A stretch of 46,766 nt of DNA, taken from contig NZ_JAHLDV010000029.1 in assembly GCF_018861865.1 (NCBI RefSeq), forward strand, positions 1 to 46,766, in the 5' to 3' direction. The notes below the pieces were generated by a model. That model did not search any database and had not been told where the DNA came from. It was given only the letters and a program-made list of their open reading frames with translations. The stretch is from Clostridium frigoris (lineage in GTDB: Bacteria > Bacillota > Clostridia > Clostridiales > Clostridiaceae). The stretch's first letter is position 1. Each line of letters begins with the position of its first letter. Of this stretch, positions 24,983-33,943 are shown in pieces. A program made the translations under genes and the position numbers.

Positions 24983-25091
24983 GTTAAAAACTAAATAATT
25001 ACTAAGGATAGTAATTATAAAATTAATTTTGTTGAATAAATTAGTGATATAATATAAAATAATCTATATAGCTTTATAAGGAGGAATTACA

Positions 25092-25442
25092 ATGAAAGGT
25101 AACATTACAAACGAGAATGGTATTATATATTATTCAGAGGAAGCGTTAGCTAATATAGTTGGCATTTCTACAACCGAATGTTATGGAGTTGTCGGCATGG
25201 CGCTTAAAAATGCTAAGGATGGATTTTGGCAATTAATTAAAAGTGATGGTTTAAATAAGGGAGTTAAAATTAATTCTAAAGAAAACAAACTGTTTATCGA
25301 ATTATATATAATTGTTGAATATGGAACAAAAATTTCAATAATAGCAAATAATATAATTCAAAAAATACGATATAACGTTGAAAATTATACAGGACTAAAA
25401 GTTGCAGAAATAACGGTAAACGTACAAGGTGTAAGGGTTTAA
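25092..25442 (+). CDS. Asp23/Gls24 family envelope stress protein (YloU-like)
   Basis: The 116-residue protein fits the Asp23/Gls24 family: an N-terminal GIIYYSEEALANIVGISTTECYGVVGM and a C-terminal beta region ELYIIVEYGTKISIIANNIIQKIRYNVE, then VAEITVNVQGVRV. Such proteins associate with the inner side of the membrane and help with envelope stress. It lies directly before the DAK/FakA-like gene, as yloU does before yloV in Bacillus, with a 14-base gap. AAGGAGGA precedes the ATG. Confidence 0.92.
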   Translation: MKGNITNENGIIYYSEEALANIVGISTTECYGVVGMALKNAKDGFWQLIKSDGLNKGVKINSKENKLFIELYIIVEYGTKISIIANNIIQKIRYNVENYTGLKVAEITVNVQGVRV

Positions 25443-25456
25443 GGGGGGCATAGAAA

Positions 25457-27115
25457 GTGGAATACTTAAAGATTAATGGACAACATTTCCGAAACATGGC
25501 AATTAACGCATCAAATAGGTTAGAAGATGAGAAAGAATATGTGAATTCTTTAAATGTGTTTCCAGTTCCAGATGGAGATACAGGGACTAATATGTCAATG
25601 ACATTTAAAGCTGCAGTTCAAGAAATTGAGAATATACAAACTGAATCTATTTCTGAGATAGCTAAAATACTAGCTAGAGGAGCGCTTATGGGCGCACGGG
25701 GTAATTCGGGAGTAATATTATCACAAATATTTAGAGGCATTGCAAAGGGCCTAGAAGGCATAACAGAAGCTACGTCTGAAGAGTTTGCTAAAAGTATTTT
25801 GGAAGGTGCTAAGTTTGCATACAAAGCTGTTATGAGACCTACTGAAGGAACTATTTTAACTATTATTAAGACTGCGGGTGAAAGTGCAGTTAATAGTGGG
25901 GCTTCAGATGTTGTAGAGCTTATGAATGAGGTTTGTGAGCATAGTGAAATAATGCTAAATAAAACTCCCGATATGCTTGCAGCATTAAAAGAAGCAAAAG
26001 TAGTAGATGCAGGTGGCATGGGGCTTCTCATATTGTTTAAAGGTATGAGGGAAGCTATAAGCAATAATATTGAGGCTCAAGTTTATAATACAAATAAACA
26101 AAGTACTAAAAAAGAAACTGTTGTATCTGCAGCAGGAGACGCTGTTGCAGAAATAAAATTTGGATATTGTACTGAATTATTAATTATAGCCAAAGATGTT
26201 GATACAAATAGATTAAAAGAGTATTTAGAGAAAATTGGAGACTCAATGGTAGTAGTTTCACAAGATGAGTTTCTCAAAATCCACATACACACAAATGATC
26301 CAGGGCTTGTGCTTTCTAAAGCAGTAACACTAGGGGAACTCTCTAAGGTTAAAATTGAAAATATGAGAGATCAACATAGAAACTTATTAGGCATAACTGA
26401 TGAGAAAGTAGAAAAATCAATAGAGAAAGATATAATAAAAGCAAATGTAATAGAAAATAAAAAATATGGATTTATATCTGTTGCCCTTGGAGAAGGAATA
26501 AAAAATATTTTTGAGGATTTAGGTGTGGATGTTGTTATAGAAGGCGGACAAACTATGAATCCGAGTATACAGGATATAATAGACAGCATAAACAAAATTC
26601 ACGCTGAAAACATATTTGTACTACCTAACAATAAGAATATACTTATGGCAGCACTTCAAGCAGCTGAATTGTCAGATAAAAATATAGTGGTCATTCCATC
26701 TAAAACTATTCCACAGGGAATAACGGCTGTAACAATATTTAATGCAGATGTTAGTGTAGAGGAAAATGAGGAAAAATTAAAAGAAGCAATAAAGAATGTT
26801 GCGACTGCTTCGGTAACATATGCAGTTAAGGATACTGAATCTGATGGAAAATTAATAAAACAAGGAAATATTTTAGGTTTAGTTGAACAAAAAATTTGTG
26901 AGGTTGGAACTGATATTTATAAAGTTTGCGCTGATATTATTGAAAGTATGGTAAATGATAATAGCGAACTTATTACAATCTTTTATGGAGAAGATTGTAT
27001 TTTAAGCGAAGTAGAAAAGCTTATTTCTGAATTAGAGCTTAAATACCCCAATTTAGACATTCAACAGTATAATGGAAAACAACCACTATATTATTTTATT
27101 GCTTCAGTTGAATAA
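25457..27115 (+). CDS. yloV: DAK2/DegV-domain fatty acid kinase-like protein (YloV/FakA family)
   Basis: The 552-residue protein has an N-terminal DhaL kinase-like domain with NVFPVPDGDTGTN (33-45, with metal-binding Asp39 and Asp41), GARGNSGVILSQ and DAGGMG, a central domain, and a C-terminal DAK1/DegV-like half. In Staphylococcus the homologue FakA phosphorylates fatty acids held by FakB for phospholipid synthesis. No fakB gene is adjacent. The start is GTG at 25457, with a GGGGGG binding site. It follows the Asp23 gene and ends at an intrinsic terminator. Family call is firm; the substrate is inferred. Confidence 0.92.
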   Translation: MEYLKINGQHFRNMAINASNRLEDEKEYVNSLNVFPVPDGDTGTNMSMTFKAAVQEIENIQTESISEIAKILARGALMGARGNSGVILSQIFRGIAKGLEGITEATSEEFAKSILEGAKFAYKAVMRPTEGTILTIIKTAGESAVNSGASDVVELMNEVCEHSEIMLNKTPDMLAALKEAKVVDAGGMGLLILFKGMREAISNNIEAQVYNTNKQSTKKETVVSAAGDAVAEIKFGYCTELLIIAKDVDTNRLKEYLEKIGDSMVVVSQDEFLKIHIHTNDPGLVLSKAVTLGELSKVKIENMRDQHRNLLGITDEKVEKSIEKDIIKANVIENKKYGFISVALGEGIKNIFEDLGVDVVIEGGQTMNPSIQDIIDSINKIHAENIFVLPNNKNILMAALQAAELSDKNIVVIPSKTIPQGITAVTIFNADVSVEENEEKLKEAIKNVATASVTYAVKDTESDGKLIKQGNILGLVEQKICEVGTDIYKVCADIIESMVNDNSELITIFYGEDCILSEVEKLISELELKYPNLDIQQYNGKQPLYYFIASVE

Positions 27116-27133
27116 AAGCCCTCGGGCTTTTTT
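27114..27133 (+). terminator. Terminator after the FakA-like gene
   Basis: AAAAGCC (27114-27120) pairs with GGCTTTT (27125-27131) around CTCG, followed by T. The structured repeat element starts about ten bases later. Confidence 0.85.
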
Positions 27134-27143
27134 TCATGTAAAT

Positions 27144-27315
27144 TAAATCATCTCCTGGTGAGCTGCATCAGCTTCGAAGAAGATACATTGACGACTTCAG
27201 AAGGTAATTTATACTCTCACTTAAGTTTTCTATTTGTTAGGGTAAGTAACTCCTACTTATTGTAGGTACTCTTACTTATATAAGTGGAAAACTTTCCTTC
27301 TGAAATGTCGTTAAA
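27144..27315 (+). repeat. Structured intergenic element, copy 1
   Basis: This 172-nt noncoding copy matches, in inverted orientation, the element at 46431-46627. A 61-nt block (27144-27204) differs from the other copy at six positions only, and includes GCTG-CAT-CAGC and the palindrome CTTCGAAG. An outer stem (27188-27204 with 27296-27314, two-base bulge) and an inner 15-bp stem (27223-27237 with 27280-27294) enclose a variable region. It starts ten bases after a terminator and ends 57 bases before the recG start, so it may also be the recG leader. No coding frame is seen. It could be a structured RNA or a MITE-like element. Confidence 0.75.
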
Positions 27316-27372
27316 CTGCGAGAAATGAAATTAATAGAACCATTAATAAAATATATTTCAGGGGTGGTATTT

Positions 27373-29409
27373 ATGGATACTTATAGCGATATAAAATATG
27401 TAAAGGGTGTTGGCCCTAAAATGGCAGAAAGTTTGAATAAGTGTGGGATTTTTAATGTGCTAGATTTGTTATTATATTTTCCACGAGACTATGAGAATGT
27501 ACCTGTACGTAAAAGCATCTTAGACTGCGAAAAAACTGAGAAAGTAATTATTGAGTGCACCGTTTTAAATATATTAAAGGACATTAGGTTAAAAAATAAT
27601 AAAACTCTTTCTACCATAATTTTCTGTCAAGGTGATAATAAATTTAAAGGTAAATGGTTTAATCAAACTTATGCAAAAAATAGTTTTAAAACCTCAAACA
27701 AGTATCTTATAACAGGTAAAGTGGATAAATTTAAGGAAGAAATCACAATTATGAATCCTAAAATAGTAAAAAATACGTCGATGGATGAAAATGAAATTAT
27801 TGCTACATACCCTCTTAAAAATAATATTACAAATAATTTTTTTAATAAGATTATTTCCGATGTACTCTGTAATATTATAATAAAAGAGAATTTGCCGAGT
27901 GGTATAATAGAAAAATATTGTTTTTGTTCTTTAAATGACACTATTCGTAATATTCATAGTCCTAAAAGTTTAGACCTCCTTAATGAAGCCAAAAGAAGAC
28001 TAAAATTTCAGGAGCTTTTTACATATTCATTAAAAATATTAATGTTAAAAGAATTTATAAAATCTCATAATAATGGTATCCAATTTAAAATGACAAAAGA
28101 ACTTACAACTTTAAAGGAAAAGCTTCCTTATAATCTTACTAAGGCACAAAGTAAAGTTGTAAGAGAAATTTTAATAGATCAAAAAAAGAATATTGGTATG
28201 AACCGATTGCTTCAGGGGGATGTTGGAAGTGGTAAAACTGTAGTTGCTATTATTACTATGTTTAACGTTGTAAAAAATGGTTATCAAACAGCTATGATGG
28301 CACCAACTGAAATTTTAGCAAAACAACATTATGAAGAAATTAAAAATATACTAAATGACTTTTCATTAAATATACAAATATTAAGTGGAAGTACAACTGC
28401 TAAAAACAAACAATTAATTAAACAAGATTTAAAAAGTGGAATTATTGACATTATAATTGGTACTCATGCACTTATTGAGGATAATGTAGAATTTGAAAAT
28501 TTAGGTATGATTGTTACTGATGAGCAACATCGTTTTGGGGTATCACAAAGAAATAGATTTTCTAATAAAGGGAAAAACATAGATATTCTTGTAATGACAG
28601 CTACTCCTATTCCAAGAACTTTATCTTTATATTTATATGGTGATTTAGATGTATCTATTATAGACGAATTACCACCAGGTAGGCAGAAGATTGATACATC
28701 TTATGAAAGTATGGATAATAGTGATAAAGTATATGAATTCGCTTTAGATGAAATTAATAAGGGAAGACAGGTTTACATAGTTTGTCCACTCGTGGAGGAA
28801 AATGAAGAAATGAAGTTAAGCTCGGTTGAGATGCTTTATGAAAAATTGAAAAGAGAACAATTTAAATCTATAGAGGTAGGAATGGTATATGGCAAAATGC
28901 CTAGCAAACTTAAAAATGAAATTATGGATAAATTTAAAGCAGGGGAAATTAAAGCTTTGGTTTCAACTACAGTAATTGAAGTTGGTGTAAATGTACCAAA
29001 TGCTACAGTTATGATAGTTGAAAATGCAGAAAGATTTGGACTTGCTCAGCTTCATCAACTTAGAGGAAGAGTAGGAAGAGGAAAGTATAAATCTTATTGT
29101 ATACTGCTTGCAAATATCACAAACAATATAGTAAGAAGAAGACTTGGAATACTAATAAAAAGTAATGATGGCTTTTTTATTGCAGAAGAAGACTTGAAAA
29201 CTAGAGGTGCAGGAGAATTGTTTGGCATAAGGCAGCATGGTGAATCAGGTTTGATTTTATCAGATGTAATTGAAGATATCGGTATTTTAAAACTCGCCAA
29301 TAGTGAAGCAAAGAGGTTGATACAAAGTGATAATGCATGTGATACTAAGGTAAAGAACGAAATATTACAAAAAATTGAGCAAACTTCTAGCTATATTTGC
29401 TTTAATTAG
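27373..29409 (+). CDS. recG: ATP-dependent DNA helicase RecG
   Basis: The 678-residue helicase has an N-terminal wedge/OB domain (KGVGPKMAESL at 11-21, FPRDYE), Walker A GDVGSGKT (282-289), DEQHRFG, TATPIPRT, and the C-terminal GRVGRG and TRGAGELFG motifs that end the protein family. It regresses stalled forks and processes Holliday junctions. I use ATG 27373, which has GGGGTGG upstream and gives the usual start; an ATG at 27325 would add 16 odd residues without a binding site. The structured element lies in its leader region. Confidence 0.94.
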   Translation: MDTYSDIKYVKGVGPKMAESLNKCGIFNVLDLLLYFPRDYENVPVRKSILDCEKTEKVIIECTVLNILKDIRLKNNKTLSTIIFCQGDNKFKGKWFNQTYAKNSFKTSNKYLITGKVDKFKEEITIMNPKIVKNTSMDENEIIATYPLKNNITNNFFNKIISDVLCNIIIKENLPSGIIEKYCFCSLNDTIRNIHSPKSLDLLNEAKRRLKFQELFTYSLKILMLKEFIKSHNNGIQFKMTKELTTLKEKLPYNLTKAQSKVVREILIDQKKNIGMNRLLQGDVGSGKTVVAIITMFNVVKNGYQTAMMAPTEILAKQHYEEIKNILNDFSLNIQILSGSTTAKNKQLIKQDLKSGIIDIIIGTHALIEDNVEFENLGMIVTDEQHRFGVSQRNRFSNKGKNIDILVMTATPIPRTLSLYLYGDLDVSIIDELPPGRQKIDTSYESMDNSDKVYEFALDEINKGRQVYIVCPLVEENEEMKLSSVEMLYEKLKREQFKSIEVGMVYGKMPSKLKNEIMDKFKAGEIKALVSTTVIEVGVNVPNATVMIVENAERFGLAQLHQLRGRVGRGKYKSYCILLANITNNIVRRRLGILIKSNDGFFIAEEDLKTRGAGELFGIRQHGESGLILSDVIEDIGILKLANSEAKRLIQSDNACDTKVKNEILQKIEQTSSYICFN

Positions 29410-29421
29410 GTGAAAATATCT

Positions 29422-29450
29422 TTGTATAAAATACATATATATGTTAAAAT
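29422..29450 (+). promoter_or_regulatory. Promoter upstream of rsmD
   Basis: TTGTAT (29422-29427) and TAAAAT (29445-29450) are 17 bases apart and lie just after the recG stop codon; the rsmD start is 36 bases downstream. Confidence 0.55.
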
Positions 29451-29485
29451 ATTATCGAAACTTGGTTAAATGGAGGAATAAACAT

Positions 29486-30049
29486 ATGAGAATTATAGCG
29501 GGAAGTGCAAGAGGTAGAAAATTATTGTCACCTGTTGGGATGGGAACGAGGCCAACATTAGATAGAATAAAAGAAGCTATATTTAATATAATTCAAAATA
29601 GAGTACGTGATGCAATAGTTGTTGATATGTTTTCAGGTACAGGTAGCTTAGGACTAGAAGCGGCAAGTAGGGGAGCAACTAAATGTTACCTTATTGATAT
29701 GGGAGATACTACATTTGAAATGTTACAAAGTAATGTAGAAAATTTAAAGTTTAATGATATATGTAAGTGTCTAAAAGGTGATACGTATAAATACATGGAG
29801 CAGTTTGCAAATGAAGGAATCGTGTTTGATATAATTTTTATAGATCCACCATATGCAAAAGATATGATTCCACCTGCTATTGAAATAATTTCTAGAAATA
29901 GTCTTCTAAATAAAGATGGAATTATAGTTTGTAAAATAGATTCATCTGAAGAAATATATGAGGGGAATGATATTATTCATTTGTCTGATTCGAGAAAATA
30001 TGGTAACACTACTGTATTGTTTTATAAATATAAGGAAACTAGTAATTAA
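29486..30049 (+). CDS. rsmD: 16S rRNA (guanine-966-N2)-methyltransferase
   Basis: The 187-residue enzyme starts MRIIAGSARGRKL and holds the SAM-binding VVDMFSGTGSLGLEA and the catalytic DPPYAKD. RsmD methylates G966 of 16S rRNA. I use the ATG at 29486, which has GGAGG upstream; an ATG at 29441 lies next to the promoter box. rsmD-coaD is the standard pair. Its stop codon lies in the loop of the terminator that follows. Confidence 0.95.
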   Translation: MRIIAGSARGRKLLSPVGMGTRPTLDRIKEAIFNIIQNRVRDAIVVDMFSGTGSLGLEAASRGATKCYLIDMGDTTFEMLQSNVENLKFNDICKCLKGDTYKYMEQFANEGIVFDIIFIDPPYAKDMIPPAIEIISRNSLLNKDGIIVCKIDSSEEIYEGNDIIHLSDSRKYGNTTVLFYKYKETSN

Positions 30050-30067
30050 AAATTATTAGTTTCTTTT
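30035..30067 (+). terminator. Terminator overlapping the rsmD stop codon
   Basis: Arms 30035-30046 and 30052-30063 form a 12-bp stem with one G-T pair and a five-base loop that contains the rsmD TAA. TTTT follows. Confidence 0.65.
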
Positions 30068-30129
30068 AGAAAATACATGGGGATAATTAATAATTGTAAT
30101 CACCCTTGAGGAAAACATGGAGGAATAAC

Positions 30130-30612
30130 ATGAAAAAAGCAATTTGCCCTGGAAGTTTTGACCCAATAACAAATGGACATTTAGATATTATTGAAAGGGC
30201 GTCAAGAGTTTTTAATGAATTGATTGTAGGAGTAGTTGTTAATCCTGAAAAAAATTGTCTATTTTCAGTAGATGAGCGGGTAGCACAAATAAAAAATGTA
30301 GTTAAAAATTTGCCTAATGTACGTGTGGAGAAGTTTAGTGGTTTACTTGTTCACCTTATGAATAAAGAGGATGCTAGGGTTATTGTTAAAGGTCTTAGAA
30401 GTGTTTCAGATTTTGAATATGAGTTTCAAATGGCAGCAATGAATAATAAACTTGATCCAAGTAAGGAGACTGTGTTTATGATGACAAAAACGGAGTACTG
30501 TTATATAAGTTCTACTTCAGTTAAACAAGTTGCTATGCTTGGGGGATCTATTAAAGGGTTAGTACCTGAGGAAATTATTCCGGAAATTATAAGGAAAATT
30601 AATTCTAAATAG
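30130..30612 (+). CDS. coaD: Phosphopantetheine adenylyltransferase
   Basis: The 160-residue enzyme has the nucleotidyltransferase motif [11 protein letters not shown] (7-17), [13 protein letters not shown] and [11 protein letters not shown]. It makes dephospho-CoA from 4'-phosphopantetheine and ATP, the step after the coaBC product is dephosphorylated by decarboxylation. GGAGG precedes ATG 30130; a longer start at 30106 would overlap that site. The next gene starts eleven bases after its stop. Confidence 0.97.
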   Translation: MKKAICPGSFDPITNGHLDIIERASRVFNELIVGVVVNPEKNCLFSVDERVAQIKNVVKNLPNVRVEKFSGLLVHLMNKEDARVIVKGLRSVSDFEYEFQMAAMNNKLDPSKETVFMMTKTEYCYISSTSVKQVAMLGGSIKGLVPEEIIPEIIRKINSK

Positions 30613-30623
30613 GGGGGGGAAAT

Positions 30624-31148
30624 ATGGATGTTATAAAGCTTTTAGAATATCTTCAAGGAATTATTGAGAGTTCGTCTAAAATACCTGTTACTGGTAAAGC
30701 AGTTATAAATAAGAGAGAAATATTAGATATAATAGATCAAATTATAAATCATTTGCCAGATGAATTTAAGAAGGCACAGTGGGTTTGTGATGAAAAGGAA
30801 CGAATCTTAGTTGATGCAAAAAAGCAAGCTAAGATTTTTGAGGAAGAGACAGTTGACAAGATAAGAAGAAGGGTTGAAAAACAAGACTTAGTTAAAGAAG
30901 CATTAAATCGATCTGAAGAAATTATAGCATCAGCCCAGAGAGATGCTAAAATTATGAGACTGGGAGCTAAGGATTATGCGGATGAAATATTATCCCAATT
31001 GGATAAAGAAATTGAATTAAAAGGACAGAAAATGCTTCATGAAATTAAAGGTGATGTCCAAGATTTCTTAATACTTATGCAGGAAGAAGTTACCAATACT
31101 ACAACTTCGATAAGGGAAAATGTAAAAGAATTAAGAGGTATGAAATAA
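30624..31148 (+). CDS. Coiled-coil protein of unknown function, often labelled ATPase
   Basis: The 174-residue protein is mostly helical and charged. A region from about 60 to 165 is likely a coiled coil with many Lys/Glu/Gln heptads (EKERILVDAKKQAKIFEEE, EEIIASAQRDAKIM), similar in look to the b subunit stalk of ATP synthase or to DivIVA. No nucleotide-binding motif is seen, so an ATPase label is unlikely to be correct. GGGGGGGG lies six bases before the ATG. It follows coaD by eleven bases and ends 18 bases inside the convergent ylbJ gene. Confidence 0.8.
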   Translation: MDVIKLLEYLQGIIESSSKIPVTGKAVINKREILDIIDQIINHLPDEFKKAQWVCDEKERILVDAKKQAKIFEEETVDKIRRRVEKQDLVKEALNRSEEIIASAQRDAKIMRLGAKDYADEILSQLDKEIELKGQKMLHEIKGDVQDFLILMQEEVTNTTTSIRENVKELRGMK

Positions 31149-32309
31149 TTTAATTATAGTTATAAGTAATGATGGTATAATTAAAATTATTAGTATTAAT
31201 AAATACAAATTATAATTTTTATATATGCTCATATTATTGAAAGTAAAAATGGATGAAGCATTTAAAAAAATATAATATAATATTATTGTTAAAACTGAAG
31301 AGATTATACCTTGAAAAAATTTTCTTATAATATATTTTTTTATTGAAACAGTATATTTATATGTATAGCTATACACTTGAGAAATTATAGATAGACCACT
31401 AAAAGCAATTAAAAAACTCAAAACTGGAAGTTTTGTATAAAGATTTGAATGACTAGAGGATATTAAATAACACCCATTAGTCATCTCAAGCATCCCGAGA
31501 AGTATTCCTTCTATAAAATTACCTGAAGCACCAATAATTAAAGATAATTTGTTTATGACAATGTTAAATATGACATTGTCTTTAATTATGCCTGTTATTA
31601 CTGAGAATATCACAATAAAACCACCTATACTTAGCGTGTTTTTAATTGCATCTTCAATACTGTTTTTAAATATAATACCAATATTTAGACTGTTTGACTC
31701 AGCTTTAGAAAAATTGTTACTTCTATACTTAATTCTAAAAGCATAATTTTTGGAGGGAATAATTAATCCCATAAAAACACATGATAGAATATTGGATAAC
31801 AATAGTATATAGCCCAATTTAGGACTAAACATCATAGATGTGCCTACTGATCCTAAAATAAAAAGTGGGCTTGCATTAGAAGCAATATTTAATAATCTTT
31901 CACAGGAATCTAAATCGATTATGTTTTTTTCATATAAATCGCAAGTATAACGTGCACCTAGTGGATATCCACATAGTACACTAACTAAAAGTGCAAAGTT
32001 GCATTCTTTTGGCAATTTTAATGGCCTGCATATTAAATTTCCTAGTAATTTAGAATAAATATGAATACCGTCATAGCCTATTATAATATTTATTACAACT
32101 AAAAATGGAAAAAGAGATGGGAAAATTGCATTGAAAAACAATTTTGCACCAGAAATAGTGTAGTGGATACAAATACTCGGAGCTAATATTATTTGAAGAA
32201 TAATAAGGGAACAAATCAGTGTCACAGAGAAATTTATTTTTAAAGTTTTAAACAGCTTGAATATTAAAAACAATATAGAGATTAATAATATAATTAACAG
32301 TAATTTCAA
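31131..32309 (-). CDS. ylbJ: Sporulation integral membrane protein YlbJ
   Basis: This 392-residue protein has about eight membrane segments and the nucleoside-transport-like gate pattern CGYPLGARYTCDLYE near residue 115 with two GxxGxS-like loops. It matches the YlbJ family, which is needed for spore cortex formation in Bacillus. The start is TTG at 32309, with AAGGAGGGGG seven bases upstream. Transcription is leftward, opposite to its neighbours, and its 3' end overlaps the coiled-coil gene by 18 bases. Context (coaD, tmcAL, DUF177, rpmF) is that of Bacillus ylb genes. Confidence 0.9.
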   Translation of the reverse strand: MKLLLIILLISILFLIFKLFKTLKINFSVTLICSLIILQIILAPSICIHYTISGAKLFFNAIFPSLFPFLVVINIIIGYDGIHIYSKLLGNLICRPLKLPKECNFALLVSVLCGYPLGARYTCDLYEKNIIDLDSCERLLNIASNASPLFILGSVGTSMMFSPKLGYILLLSNILSCVFMGLIIPSKNYAFRIKYRSNNFSKAESNSLNIGIIFKNSIEDAIKNTLSIGGFIVIFSVITGIIKDNVIFNIVINKLSLIIGASGNFIEGILLGMLEMTNGCYLISSSHSNLYTKLPVLSFLIAFSGLSIISQVYSYTYKYTVSIKKYIIRKFFQGIISSVLTIILYYIFLNASSIFTFNNMSIYKNYNLYLLILIILIIPSLLITIIKLFHTS

Positions 32310-32393
32310 TTTTAAGCCCCCTCCTTAAAGTACTACTATACTAAATATATTTGAATTTAATAAACTTATGTATTAGAAATACTAATTTTAAAT

Positions 32394-32436
32394 ATAATAA
32401 ATGCGACTATCGAATTATGATAGTCGCATTTATTAT
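32394..32436 (-). terminator. Terminator of tmcAL
   Basis: Arms 32394-32411 and 32419-32436 form an 18-bp perfect stem (core ATGCGACTATC) with a seven-base loop. The outer arm contacts the tmcAL stop codon (32436-32438). A moderately T-rich tail follows on the minus strand. Confidence 0.7.
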
Positions 32437-33659
32437 TATTTTACAATAATGGGGGATGTTAAAAAGTCACTATTCGGATCTATGCTTCTATTTAAGATGC
32501 TATAAGCCCTTGTAGATTGAATGTCAAGGCTTAAGGTTTCATTAAATTTCTTAGAAATTTTAGTATAAAGTGGAATGCTGCTATTTGTTTTTATGGATTT
32601 CAAAATTGACTTTCCTTTTGAGTTAAATCCCAAAACTCTGGCATAAGGGCAAGGTTCTGATCTTAATCTGGTAGTATCAAAATGATCAAAGCCTATAAAA
32701 TATTGACATAATATTCTACTGATCCGACTATAAGTATAACGTTTGCTTTTTATATCTTCAAGCGTACTTGCGTAGGTCAAATTATTTTGTAAGGATTTAA
32801 TAATTCTATTATCAAGGCCCTCAGATACATCTGGTAAATTTATAAAGGAATTTTTGGATGTAGCCGATTTATATTTTATGTAGGGGAACATAGAGTCTTC
32901 AAATATAAACTTAGTGTGTTTAGAGTATAAATTTCTAATTTCAGTAAACACTGAATATGGCACATAATCTTTAAAATTTGTTGAAATACCATTTTCTTTT
33001 ACAAATCTTCTTATAGCGGTGGCACTTGAAAACTCATTATTTATAAAATCACTGTTGTAAGTTGAGCCTATTCTTTTTAAGGTATAAGGAGTGATTGAAC
33101 TATTGAGCTTTAGTAAGCTTTTACAATACTCTATACCTAGTATATTATTAGAAGAATTTAAAAAATTGCCTAACAATAAGTTTGATATGAACATGTTTGA
33201 ATTTGTAGAATATTCATAAAGTGCTTTAGCTCTTGCTAAAGGGTATGTAATGCCTTTGGATAAATAGTTTTTTAATAGAAGTCTATATTCAACAGGCTCT
33301 TTAAGTAATATATTTGAAATATTATATATATCATTAATATCACCATGTTCACTACCAAAGCAGATGTTATCTACTATTCCTAAACTGTTTAAAAGACTAA
33401 CAGCACCTTGTGCAAAAAATTCTGCGGAGGACACACTGTAGATACTCGGTAACTCTAGTACTAAATCTACACCGCTGCTTAAGGCCATTTTAGTTTTTGT
33501 CCATTTATCTATACTAGATGGGATACCGCGTTGAGTAAAATTCCCACTCATAACACAAATTAAGACATCACAATTTGTTAGTTCTTTAGTTTTATTAATA
33601 TGATATACATGTCCGTTATGCAATGGATTATATTCAACAATTATACCTGAAACATTCAT
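32436..33659 (-). CDS. tmcAL: tRNA(Met) cytidine acetate ligase (YlbM family)
   Basis: The 407-residue enzyme begins MNVSGIIVEYNPLHNGH, the nucleotidyltransferase HxGH motif (14-17), and has ATAIRRF and ILCQYF in the body. In Bacillus TmcAL makes N4-acetylcytidine at the wobble position of elongator tRNA-Met with acetate and ATP. The start at 33659 has GAGGTGATTTA before it; a longer in-frame start at 33710 would add 17 residues that overlap that site. The gene is leftward and divergent from ackA, an interesting link because both use acetate. Confidence 0.93.
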   Translation of the reverse strand: MNVSGIIVEYNPLHNGHVYHINKTKELTNCDVLICVMSGNFTQRGIPSSIDKWTKTKMALSSGVDLVLELPSIYSVSSAEFFAQGAVSLLNSLGIVDNICFGSEHGDINDIYNISNILLKEPVEYRLLLKNYLSKGITYPLARAKALYEYSTNSNMFISNLLLGNFLNSSNNILGIEYCKSLLKLNSSITPYTLKRIGSTYNSDFINNEFSSATAIRRFVKENGISTNFKDYVPYSVFTEIRNLYSKHTKFIFEDSMFPYIKYKSATSKNSFINLPDVSEGLDNRIIKSLQNNLTYASTLEDIKSKRYTYSRISRILCQYFIGFDHFDTTRLRSEPCPYARVLGFNSKGKSILKSIKTNSSIPLYTKISKKFNETLSLDIQSTRAYSILNRSIDPNSDFLTSPIIVK

Positions 33660-33892
33660 TAAATCACCTCGTGGAAATTTATAGTAATTATAAGTTGATA
33701 ATTTATACAACGAGAAAAGTTATCACAAAATATATATCAAGATAATATTTACTTTGATTAATATATTAAATCTATAATTGAAATGTTACTCATGCATATT
33801 ATATAATATACAACCAATTATTAAAAGTATATACTATCTAAAAAAAGAATAAAATCATACAATAAAAAGAAAACATAATATATTTAATTATA

Positions 33893-33922
33893 TTGAAATG
33901 TATAGGCAAAATAGTGTATATT
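33893..33922 (+). promoter_or_regulatory. Promoter of ackA
   Basis: TTGAAA (33893-33898) and TATATT (33917-33922) are 18 bases apart, with the ackA ATG 22 bases downstream. It is the best pair in the 284-base gap between divergent tmcAL and ackA. Confidence 0.6.
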
Positions 33923-33943
33923 ATTTAGAAAAGGGGAGATTTG

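Noticed and set aside
25027-25058. Promoter for the Asp23-family gene
   Set aside because: TTGTTG-18-TATAAA or a TATAAT with no good -35 are possible, but in such AT-rich sequence neither stands out enough to list.
27144-27315. Element as an insertion sequence with transposase or an IStron
   Set aside because: It is under 200 nt, has no coding frame, and shows no clear target duplication; only a non-autonomous element or RNA is possible.
27325-27372. Extended RecG start
   Set aside because: It lacks a binding site and adds 16 residues not typical of RecG; ATG 27373 has GGGGTGG in front.
30624-31148. ATPase label for the coiled-coil gene
   Set aside because: No Walker motif or other nucleotide-binding pattern is visible; the likeness to ATP synthase b is only that of a charged coiled coil.
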